Below, piece after piece: positions 1-8,999 of a DNA stretch of 64,000 nt. The notes under the pieces are model-generated. The model was not told where the DNA came from, made no database searches, and saw only the letters and a program-made list of their open reading frames with translations. Position 1 is the stretch's first letter; each line of letters starts with the position of its first letter. This stretch comes from Seriola aureovittata (lineage: Eukaryota; Chordata; Actinopteri; Carangiformes; Carangidae): NCBI RefSeq assembly GCF_021018895.1, contig NC_079373.1:22290001-22354000 (forward strand), written 5' to 3'. A program made the translations under genes and the position numbers.

Positions 1-176
1 AACACAGTGGAACCAAGACAAGAAACGTTACCTCAGTCCTCTCCTCTTCATCCTCAGCCATCCAGTGACACTGCTTCTTGCTCTACTAGTGGGCTGACAG
101 GAGGACCAATCATATCAGATGTTACTGACATATCTCAGGCCAGCATGGCCCTCCAAATGCAGCCTGATGAGACCAG
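1..176 (+). CDS. hsf4: hsf4 internal exon (partial at left edge), central regulatory region
   Basis: This is an open coding segment whose frame starts at base 1 and runs without a stop to a consensus donor (GTGAGT at 177). It ends in phase 2 (AG), and joining to the next exon gives Arg-Glu-Lys-Cys. It encodes about 58 residues rich in Ser, Pro, Gln and Thr, and includes GGPIISDVTDISQ. The GPIISD motif is characteristic of vertebrate HSF1 and HSF4, just after the trimerisation region. The DNA-binding domain and the HR-A/B coiled coil should lie to the left of the window. HSF4 is a nuclear transcription factor binding heat-shock elements, best known for its role in lens development. The exons that follow point to HSF4 rather than HSF1. 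The exon may begin before base 1, since no acceptor is visible. Confidence 0.82.
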
Positions 177-443
177 GTGAGTGATGCAAAACGTTACCGT
201 TTTCCATTATAGAGGTTTACCTCTACATCTACTGCAGCACCTGTTTTTTTGTTTAGAATATTGTAAAGGAGATCATGGATATTGGATCATAAAACTTTTA
301 TCAAAATCAGCAGTTGGTATCGATGCATCAAACTGATATGGACAGGTTTCATAGATTTTTATGTGATTTATTGCATTATGAAACATAGACCCTATTTTAA
401 TGTTTTCTTGTCCCACCATCACAACTTTTGACTCTACTAATAG

Positions 444-674
444 GGAGAAGTGCATGATGCTTATCAAAGAAGAGCCTGTGAGTCCAGGAGTGAGAGGAGG
501 AGGGAAAGGAGGCAGTGTAGGGGGAGGAGAGGCTGTAGCATTGACTTCCTCCTGTGAGGTGTGCTCCTCTGAACCTCCTGTCCTCCCTGTCGCAATGGTC
601 CAGTCTGTTCTGGAGGGGAGGAGCTCCGCGGCCTCTGTGGTGGAGAGGAGGAGTAAGAGACCCGCCCTCGACAG
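444..674 (+). CDS. hsf4: hsf4 exon with sumoylation motif and HSF4-type VVQ(A/S)xLEG segment
   Basis: The acceptor is TAG at 441-443 and the donor is GTAGGT at 675. The frame is kept from the previous exon (AG+G gives Arg) and the exon ends in phase 2. It starts REKCMMLIKEEPVSPG, which closely resembles the human HSF4 stretch REKG..LLKEEPASPG as I recall it. Further on, a Cys-rich piece followed by PVLPVAMVQSVLEG matches the human PLPVAVVQAILEG region, which HSF1 lacks. This exon is the main reason for calling HSF4. It contains a Gly-rich linker (GGGKGGSVGGGE) and ends with a basic run (VERRSKRPALDR). It lies in the regulatory domain upstream of the transactivation region. Confidence 0.92.
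463..486 (+). other. hsf4: Phosphorylation-dependent sumoylation motif (PDSM) in hsf4
   Basis: The codons here read I-K-E-E-P-V-S-P, an exact psi-K-x-E-x-x-S-P motif. The candidate SUMO acceptor Lys is codon 466-468 and the priming Ser is codon 481-483. The same motif is known in HSF1 (VKEEPPSP) and HSF4b (LKEEPASP), where Ser phosphorylation promotes sumoylation and represses transactivation. The motif is seen directly; its use in this fish is inferred. Confidence 0.85.
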
Positions 675-751
675 GTAGGTGGTCAGAACGCTCACATAGA
701 AAATTCCATGTACATTCAGATGTTAAGAGACACAAAGGTGCACAGTGAAGT

Positions 752-753
<2 letters not shown>

Positions 754-786
<33 letters not shown>

Positions 787-800
787 TGTGTGTGTGCGCG
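754..800 (+). repeat. (TG)n microsatellite abutting an hsf4 3' splice site
   Basis: TG dinucleotides from 754 are interrupted once by TC and finish as TGTGTGTGCGCG immediately before the CAG acceptor of the exon at 804. The tract takes the place of the usual polypyrimidine tract. Confidence 0.95.
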
Positions 801-803
801 CAG

Positions 804-921
804 AGTGGAGGTTTCAGATACAGTGGAGAATGTGGATATGAGCCTGGAGGAGCTGCAGCAGCTGCTGCTCAGGAGCCATCAGCAGAGTACTGTGGAAGCT
901 GGGACCAGCGCTGTTATGGAT
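804..921 (+). CDS. hsf4: hsf4 exon, C-terminal regulatory/activation region
   Basis: The acceptor is CAG at 801-803 and the donor is GTGAGT at 922. The exon is 118 nt; with the two carried-over bases it gives 40 codons and ends in phase 0. The product reads VEVSDTVENVDMSLEELQQ, then a Leu-rich stretch and a Ser/Thr-rich end. The amphipathic Leu pattern resembles the HSF1 segment DHLDAMDSNLDNLQTMLSS, which is HR-C-like. HSF4 in mammals is usually described as lacking a functional HR-C, so this acidic Leu-rich helix is worth comparing across fish. The acceptor sits at the end of a (TG)n tract and has almost no conventional pyrimidine tract. Confidence 0.88.
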
Positions 922-1122
922 GTGAGTAATTCTTCATCACTGTACAGAGACACACAAACAGAAACATAGTGACAGACAGCTTGTTCAACTGGAGATACAC
1001 TGATGTCTGATATTTAAAACTTCAAACTGGTACCTGTATCTGCCATTTTTTACAGCAGCCAATTAACTGAACTATTATTTAATGCTGAATAAATGTTTTT
1101 TCTCTGTCCTGTGTCTCCGTAG

Positions 1123-1188
1123 CCCTTCAGTTTAAGCCTACCTCTGACTGAGTGGAACTTCACAGAGATGGAGTCCAACCTCAAATCA
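1123..1188 (+). CDS. hsf4: hsf4 exon, conserved Trp/acidic activation segment
   Basis: The acceptor is TAG (1120-1122) after a T-rich tract and the donor is GTAAGT at 1189. The exon is 66 nt, phase 0 at both ends, and encodes 22 residues, PFSLSLPLTEWNFTEMESNL then KS. This resembles the human HSF4 stretch around REWTLMDLDMELSLMQ as I recall it, with the Trp, the acidic pair and the Leu spacing kept. The region corresponds to the C-terminal activation part of the protein. If the donor were not used, translation would stop a few codons into the intron (VSCTV then TGA), so an intron-retention isoform would end here. Confidence 0.87.
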
Positions 1189-3977
1189 GTAAGTTGTACA
1201 GTGTGACAGCTATATACTGTTGATAACAAGTGAACAGAGCATCTAGGAGGATGCTTTCCTACATAAGAGTAACCACCTGCACCTTTAATCATGCTACATG
1301 ATGGCAACCCAAGATGTATATGTGTATAAAATCCTCATGTCTTCTTCTTTTGAAGACTCGAAGGGGGAAAAACAACCACACTAGGCATTTGTTTTACTTC
1401 TTAAGAAGATCTATGTTTTCATTTTCCTGACAAGTGACCTCTTGTGATGTGATGTGAATAATGTCTGCCCGCTCTATAAAAACACCAGCAATCACTATTT
1501 GATCAAAGTTTTTACACCACTGCAAAAATGATTTGATTTGAATGATTTTTTGGCAACCTGGGACGCTGCAGCACAGCACTGACATAGTATCAAGTTATAC
1601 GGTTGATATGGTGAATGTGCTGCAAACGTCAAGCAGTTACTGAACAATGTTAGCATTCTTTCTGGCCTTCTGTCAAATTTCCAAAGTCAAACATTCACTA
1701 CTTTCTAGCTTTGTTTTTGGTCTCCACCAACTCCTGAGGGAAATATCTGGTTGTTCAGCTGCTAAATGCTCCACTATGTTCACCAGCTGGGTGCTAAGTT
1801 TGTATATTTGCTGTTTGGTGCTGGGAAGGTTGCGTACTTTGGATTTACCTGAGCAAACACTGATTAGAGGAGTGAGACTGACCCAAAATAGTAAAGTGGT
1901 TGACTACACAACAAAACAATTAGCTAAAAGAGGCTGAAACACTTTGTAGAGCTGAGGGGCGCTGTGAACCAAGTGAAAACTCTCTGTACGTTCATCACCA
2001 CGAGCGACGCCTTTCGCATTACACAGTGAGTTATTTCATCTGTCATTAAAATAAAAATATTGATTACAGCAGCTTGACTATTACATCCAAAAACCCCGCC
2101 TTTTTTCTTGTGTGGTGGGTGAATCATGTCATCTGCTTCCACTGAACGACTCACTTCTTATCATATCATCTGAGTAAGGGTGGACATCTCCCTACAACAC
2201 ACTTTGGCTGGTAGATCTTTCCCATGAGGGGTCATTTAGACTGAATAGCTCTGTGCTTGAAAAATGCACGGTGCTGTGTTGGTGTGCATGTTTTGCTGCA
2301 GGCCCAGTGTGAGTAATATATCCATTAGTCTCAAGGATTGTGAAACGCAATCGTTTCATCCTCATTTAATGCCCAGTTTAATCAGCTGTGAGGTAAACTG
2401 AATTAATATCGGTAATCTACCGGGAATTTGTGCTTGCACGTATCTGATTGGGTCGGATGCTGTTGCATTTCTTTCCAGCAAAAGCTGAACTTGGTATAAC
2501 TGTTTTACAATATGTTGCCACAGCCCTCTGCATCTTGGCACCTTATGGAAGTGAATGAGGGGCTGTATTTTTTGATAAAGTGTCAATTTGAGTTCGAACA
2601 CAGCATTGATGAAGACTCACTGACTGCATAGACACACTGTAGTTAACTACATAAACAACACTCACATCAGTGCAGTGTGGAAAAGTTCCACCAGGTGGAG
2701 GGTTTCTGCCAGAAGTGAGATTCAACACACAGCTCATAAAAGAGTCGGTTGTGCATCTGAGGAAGGAGATCAAATTGTCCAACGTCACTCACAGACTTAA
2801 GATCTGGAACAAAATAAACTGGGCCATTGCTAAAAAATTCTGCACCCCACCACTGTTCTCACAGTCTGAAGCTCAAATGTCAGAGAGCCCACTGCTAAAA
2901 CTCAATGCTGGCAGAGTAATCAATAATGTCACTGAAGTCCAATTTTCTAGCCGCCTTGCACTGAATAGACACGATGGTGAGGCTGTTCAATCTGTCTTGA
3001 CATATTGTGGCGCTTAAATTGTTTTTCATGTGCTTTGTGAAAAGCTCTCTCACCATCAGCAACTGTTGCAGGAAGTGTACATTACAGCTTAATTGTGTAG
3101 CTACAGTACCTCTCCAAAAATGCTTTGCCATCTGCTAGATTGCTTTTAACAGCTGAAGTTGGGAGATGATAGGTGCCATGACTGATCTGCAAACTGGTTT
3201 CAAGTCAGTGAATGTTTGTTTGCCTAATATGTCATGCAGTTTTTTCTCATCGTTGACTGTGAATGTCAAACAGTGTTAGCTGTCACTCGGACTGCCTCAT
3301 TTTTGGTCTTCTCATCATGGAAACATTTTCCTCTCCTGTGCCGACTCACGCGTTGTGGAACTGCGGTGCAACATCTGTCACAATAATCACAAGAGTGGTT
3401 TCCCGTGTTTAAATGCCCCAGTGTTGGCTGTCTGTTTATCATGAAAAATATGTGCTGAATGAAGAATATTTCTGTCATCAATGCACTGCAATACTTTAGG
3501 CCAAACGGTGAGGACAACTGCATTGAGACGTAGGGTAGTTCCTAAAGTCTTTTTTTTTTTGATATTATGAAAAATATCACGTGGCGGGAAATATTGCGAT
3601 ATTCAATATTATTGAAATTCTAGAGTCTAGCAGCTGAGCAATGTATTGATGAGGATGAGGACTCCGGAAAAAACATATTTTTGCCCACCTAGAAATCCAA
3701 CATCAGTAACTATTTGATATATTTTGAATATTTTCACCACTTTATCTCGCCGTCAAACAGCCCTTTCCTTTGGCACTACATTTTCTCAACCATTGAACAC
3801 TTAAGTGCACTTACGCCATGCATTGTATTACACCGCCGATCAGCTGTTTGAGTCAGATAGGGCTGTTTGACTGCAAGATGAAAATACGTGCCTGGTGGGT
3901 CCTCACATCTCTGAAAGCGTTGTAAGTATTTATCCAAATAAGTATTATGTGGAATTAAATTAAATTGACCACATATT

Positions 3978-4208
3978 TCAAAATGAATATTAAAGTATAT
4001 ATTTTTTTGGGCTTTTGTGCCTTTATTGGACAGGATAGTGGAGAGAGACAGGAAATGGGGAGGTAGAGAGAGGGGGAATGACATGCAGTAAAGGCAGTCC
4101 GATGCGGGACTTGAACCGGGGCCAACTGCAGCGAGGACTGTAGCCTCTACACATGCGGCGTCTGCTTAGACCACTACGCCACACGACGCCCCTCAAAATG
4201 AATATTAA
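3978..4208 (-). mobile_element. tRNA-derived SINE with perfect 16-bp target-site duplication
   Basis: The element proper is 3994-4192, read on the minus strand. At its 5' end are an RNA polymerase III A box (TGGCGTAGTGG, complement of 4171-4181) and B box (GGTTCAAGTCC, complement of 4107-4117). These are followed by a body ending in a short A-rich tail near 4000. The same 16 bases, tcaaaatgaatattaa, flank it at 3978-3993 and 4193-4208, which marks target-primed insertion. The body (minus-strand complement of the GCCTTTATTGGACAGGA text) is a very common dispersed element in spiny-rayed fish genomes. The intact duplication suggests a fairly recent insertion into the hsf4 intron. Confidence 0.9.
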
Positions 4209-4829
4209 TGGTTGCTTTTTTCTCATCTGAAATAAATATCCAAATTTTAAATCACATGAGCAGTTTCAGGACGAACATTATAACAGATCTGAGCCTGGCT
4301 CAAATGGTTCCCCCCCCCAAAATGCATGCTGGGATCCTTGGCTGCCCCAAACCCACACAAGTCAGTTTGTAAAGTGTCATCAAAAAAAAAAAACCATACC
4401 TTCCACTCATTCAGATTGCACTTGGCTGGATGTAGACTTTGAATTGGAGCAGTACTTGGACTGTGACTGATGAGGTTTCACAAATTCACAAAAACACAAG
4501 TAGAGGAACACAGACTGAGAAAGGCCTAAAGTGAAAACCGCAGCCTGTTCTATTTAATACACATGAAACATGAAATTATATATGACACGTTAGCTAGCGA
4601 GCTTTAGAGGTACTAGAGTTTGCTAAATTTTCATTACAGCCACACCAGCTGCCATTTCTAGCTTTTACTATTCATGCTAGCTTCCCTAATCATCTGCTGA
4701 CGAGCTGTATGGTTCACAGACCCTCATCTTCTTGTCTAACTAAGTGCTTCCCCCAAAATGTCAAACAATTCCTTTAAGGATAAGACAGCCGCAAGCTAAG
4801 TAAATACCCAAAAGATTTTCTGGTGCCAT

Positions 4830-5260
4830 TTATTCATGAGGAGCCCTTTTTAAAAGTCTTATGAGTTGTACCTAATAACTTTAATGATGGTAATGAATAA
4901 CTTACCAATTCTTTATTAATTAGTTAAGAGCCACTAATAAGAGCAACTTTAAGCTTGATGGGTTGTGAAAAATCTCTCTTGCTGTTGAATCATTAATAGT
5001 CAAATCATTAATGAACACAAGTTTCTTACTTTCTAGTTGGCCATCAAGTCTGCAATTATAACATAAGTCAGTCAGTAATTGATAAAGGGTAAATAACATC
5101 AGTTTTGCCGTCACAAATGTTTATAGAGCCATTGATAAAATGTTGCACTTTGATAAGCCATCAGCTTGTTAATCACCTGCAGTTATTAGGTAATTATGGG
5201 AAGTTACTGATAAATTATTTTTGCATTAATTCATAATTTTAATATATAGTTGATAGTTAA
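4830..5260. repeat. AT-rich dispersed repeat (probable non-autonomous DNA element)
   Basis: This is AT-rich sequence with many TTAAT/ATTAA blocks and phrases such as gccactaataagagcaac and aatcattaatgaacac. I recognise these from an AT-rich interspersed repeat common in teleosts. The ends are not defined and no terminal inverted repeats could be fixed by eye. Confidence 0.4.
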
Positions 5261-7099
5261 TCAATGCAGCGCTTTCCCACTGGGTCAGTGGTCAAATGGT
5301 TCACAGGAGGGGTCTACCTGATCGAATCAAGTTAAAAAGACAAAGCAAGCCTTTAATGGTTTTTAACTTATGAACCCTGATGACTAATCAGATAGTGCTA
5401 CAGGATTTTCTGTCCTCTGCTGAGCCTTCCTGCTCACGTCATGTGCAATTCTTGATCTTAAGAGCTGAGCAAAGATAATAACAAGGTCCTTTTGTATGCC
5501 GCGTTTTCTTGCTCCAATAGAAGTGGATCATAACATGTCAACAACTCTAGAAAAAGTCATTATCATCCATTATCCAGAGCTGCAGTCCTCCGTCTAGAAG
5601 GCAGATTTCTTGATGCTCAGTGTAATATCTCGTTTAAAAGAGAGCTTGGTTCTCCTCTATCCCTGTTTGATTTTGTTTGTGCAGCTGACAGTCAATACTA
5701 CTCCCACTAATTAGAGACTGCTGCAGGTTTTTCCACTTCCAGTGACAGGCTGAGTGTGCGTCTCGTTTGCCTCATATTCCGGTGATTTATCATACGCTCT
5801 GTGCCATTTACCCAACGACGTTGTGTAACCATCTTTGGGAGCTCCCGTGTGACTTGAAGATCTCGTTTTGTTCATGAGGGAAAATCTCTTTTTTTGACTT
5901 CATACACTGAATATTGCTCATGAAATGACTTGCCTTCACAGTGCTCAGGCTTTGCTGTGTAAGGTCTGTCTCTGGAGGTTTATTGGCAGCCAGTTATATC
6001 TATCACTATCTGTTCTCTCTGGCCGCAGTCCTGGGCCAGCAGACAAATTGATATTGCTCTTTTACATTCATCCCTCTTTGTGTTCCCTGGTTGTGCCTTC
6101 TCTCTGTCTTTCCACCCTCAGCTTCTTCATTACTGCTGCTGTTGCTCTTCTACCTTTGCTTCCTCTCGTTCCTCTCTGTTTCCTGACAAGCCCACACTTC
6201 CTTCAGAGGCAGTATCTGTAGAGCAGATATACAAAGAACTGTTGACAGATGAATGTAGCTTACAGGAAGGCATTTCAATTCAAGAAGATGTGGTGGTGAT
6301 AAGGAAGCAGAAATTAGTTTCAGTATGCTTTTAGACATGCTTTAAATGTGTTTTAGCAAACCTTGTGTGAATAGCCTTGCAGACAGTTAATACTAACGTT
6401 TTGGGCTAAAATTAGGTTTTTAGATGTGGTACACTGACTGTTGGGTGTCCAATTCACTCAAGTCAAAGTCGATCAAATAAACCATGTGCTGATAATAACA
6501 CCATTTAATTCTCAACTCGCTTTCATCTGAAGTCCCCTTTGTGATTGTAAGTGCAGGATGCATTATTCGGTGAAACTAACAATAGCTGCTGAGTAGTGCA
6601 TTCCCTATTATATCAGATCAGGTCATTCTGATTGTATGAAACCCACATCGCTGAGCCAAAATGGCCAAATAATAAACGAATAATGTATATACTGATAACC
6701 TCATTTGATTACTAAGTATCAGGAGAGAAGCATAAGAAGTGGATGCATTATTCATCAGAATGGATTCTGTAGCTGCTGAGATTCTCGCCCCCTCTTATTT
6801 TAGCTAGACCTAAGGGAACATGCTTGTTTGGTACAAGACCCAACAAAAATCACATCATCATCATTTAAAATATTTTTTCACATTCGCAATATCAAATACC
6901 AAAATAATCACAATATGTTTAGTTTTTTTGCATATCGCATATTACAGAGATAAAACAAGGCGAATAAATCAAATAAAAACAAGTCAAACAGTTGTTTGCC
7001 CATATAAATACATATCTGCACTCTTTTATATACAGTCTATGATCTACACTGATGTAGAGAATGTACAGTAGAAGCGAACACACACACCTACAGGCTCGA

Positions 7100-7330
7100 C
7101 ATCAGCAGATTACAAAAATGCCAACCCAAAAAAGTTGTTTTCTTCAAATGTTAACACAGATATCTGCAGTCTGACGTGTACAGGAAGTGCATTCCAGAGT
7201 TTAGAGGCCTTGACAGGTCTATTATATATTCTGGGGCCAGCCCAAGTTGGGCTTTAAAAGTAAGTAATAAAACTTTAAAGTCAACTCTAAAATGTAAAGG
7301 GAGCTGGTGCATTGATGCTAAAACAGGTGA
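7100..7330 (+). repeat. Teleost dispersed repeat fragment
   Basis: The segment around gtgcattccagagtttagag, then ctggggccagcccaagttgg, then gctttaaaagtaagtaataa matches a widely dispersed fish repeat I have seen before. Boundaries are approximate and the class is not known to me. Confidence 0.45.
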
Positions 7331-8423
7331 TCCCGTACACAGAGGGGATATTGCTTTTCATGGTGCATCTGCATCCTCAGTCTTCGTTTGCATTCTTTTA
7401 CCCGTCCAGATCTTTCATCCTCATTGATGAAGCTGACAAAGAAGATTATCTTGTTTTTTAAAGTCATTACAGTGACTGATAGCGTTTACTTCAGCTGTGC
7501 GCTTGCAGTTCTCGGTAGGCAGCGTGAACACGTGAGCCTGATAGTGTGTCTCACAGTAAAAGTGTGTCAGCTGCCTGTACTGGCTCGCATGTGGTATTCT
7601 AATGATTATAACTGTTGTTATGGACAGAGGTGAATCAGCTTGCTTTGGTGGCCTGTGCTGAGTGTGTGGCTGCAGGTAAAAGTTGTGTTGAGCCTTCTTC
7701 ATGTCGTGGATCCACTTCAACGAAAACACCAGTTATTGAGAGTGTGACCACCTGATGACCCTGTAGACTTGCCTGTACTCTCACACTCACACACAAGTTC
7801 ATCTGAAACCACGCTCTGTTCTTTGGTAGGACAGGACAAAGACATAATTCAGGAAAAGGTTTCTCATACCAGAGGAGTTGCTGTTGGCTATCATGAAGAT
7901 ACTGATGGTGGTTGAAAAACTGAGGCCCACCTATCAACTCAATAGTGCAGCAACTGTAGTGAGCAGATACAATGCACATGTAAGGCTGGGTCACACCGCT
8001 AAGCATCTGCTCTGAGGGATGGAAATCAATAAACATTTCTCTTTAGTGATGGCTGCTAAATGATGAACATGTCAGATAATAGATTTTACATCTTGTAACT
8101 ACATTAAGGAGTATTGAAAACACGAGTACAGAGCCGAGTTAAAAGTATACTGACACTGTAACTGAAATCACTCAGTTTGCTTCTTATTAAATGTAGTTGT
8201 CAGCTGCCTGTATATTTTTTTTATATCTATTTCCTTTCTGTCCCTTATCTCTTCTAAATGCCATAATTTGGTGTTTTTACAATAATATTGTCACTTCCTC
8301 TTTATTCTATTCACAACATCTTTTATCTGATTGAGGTTCAATTCACTGTTATTCAGCAGAAGGTTCTGCTCTTAGTCTTTTATTATTTGTCATAAAATTG
8401 AGAGTTAGGGGTTACGGTACTTA

Positions 8424-8465
<42 letters not shown>

Positions 8466-8480
8466 TGTGTGTGTGTGTGT
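8424..8480 (+). repeat. (GT)n microsatellite next to the putative last hsf4 acceptor
   Basis: GT repeats with one GG interruption end 12 bases before the AG at 8491-8492. As at 754-800, GT-rich DNA lies immediately upstream of an exon. Confidence 0.95.
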
Positions 8481-8492
8481 TCTCCTTCATAG

Positions 8493-8552
8493 TACATGTT
8501 CCAGAATCAGGAAGCGGAGGCTTTTCCAGCTGCTGGCTGCGAGGAGCAGTGA
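8493..8552 (+). CDS. hsf4: Probable terminal coding exon of hsf4
   Basis: An acceptor (ttctccttcatag) precedes an open phase-0 segment that reads YMFQNQEAEAFPAAGCEEQ and ends in TGA (8550-8552). Spliced to the 66-nt exon it gives ...NLKSYMFQNQEAEAF, which lines up reasonably with human HSF4 ...ELSLMQPLVPERGEPEL as I recall it. A possible poly(A) signal follows 438 bases after the stop. The match is short, the intron before it is long, and the protein would lack the longer mammalian C-terminal tail. The exon is therefore plausible rather than proven. An alternative is that the true last exon lies elsewhere in the 1189-9000 region. Confidence 0.52.
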   Translation, partial: YMFQNQEAEAFPAAGCEEQ

Positions 8553-8989
8553 CTGATCTGAGCTGTGGACTGTCCTTTCTGAAGTGGAAGGTAACAATCC
8601 TGTGACTTAATCTGCTAATGAAGTGGTCAGTATTTTCACATCTGGACGACATACTAATCTTAAAGGATCAAATCCCATGAAGACATGAAAAACCCACCAT
8701 GTCTTATTTCTGTCTTTAAGCACTTTCTGACTTCTCCATCCTCTCTGCAGCACTCAGCCACAAGACCATTGTTTCCTACTGAAAATACAAATCTTTAAAA
8801 CTGGGTTATGAATGTATACTTTCCTTAAACAGCTGGTCAATGTAGTTTTTAAGAAACGTTACTCATACAGATGTAAATATTACATTTGCAGGGGGACTAT
8901 TCATGGCCGTGGATTAGTATGGCTGTTGATGAATTGATGAGTATTTGAGGCATCGTGTAGCAGTGATGGTTTATATTGGAGTGAGTCAA

Positions 8990-8995
8990 AATAAA
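8990..8995 (+). terminator. hsf4: Candidate poly(A) signal for hsf4
   Basis: An AATAAA hexamer lies 438 bases after the putative stop codon. Such hexamers are common in AT-rich DNA, so its use is an inference from position. Confidence 0.4.
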
Positions 8996-8999
8996 CTAG

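Larger units (their letters stand above)
1189..8492 (+). other. hsf4: Probable last intron of hsf4 (about 7.3 kb)
   Basis: This is non-coding DNA between the 66-nt exon and the candidate terminal exon. It contains a SINE (3994-4192), an AT-rich repeat (about 4830-5260), a fish dispersed repeat (about 7100-7330) and a (GT)n tract next to the acceptor. I saw no other exon-like open segment with matching splice sites in the rest, but a short cryptic exon could be missed by eye. Confidence 0.5.

Noticed and set aside
1..176. HSF1 instead of HSF4
   Set aside because: The GPIISD motif alone fits both, but the next exon's REKC...KEEPVSPG and PVAMVQSVLEG pieces match HSF4 and not HSF1.
2670..3017. 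115-codon plus-strand frame in the hsf4 intron
   Set aside because: No recognisable similarity, no paired splice sites, and composition like the surrounding intron.
4107..4192. Possible tRNA gene on the minus strand
   Set aside because: It has A and B boxes but is embedded in a SINE with a target-site duplication, and I could not form a proper cloverleaf with an acceptor stem.
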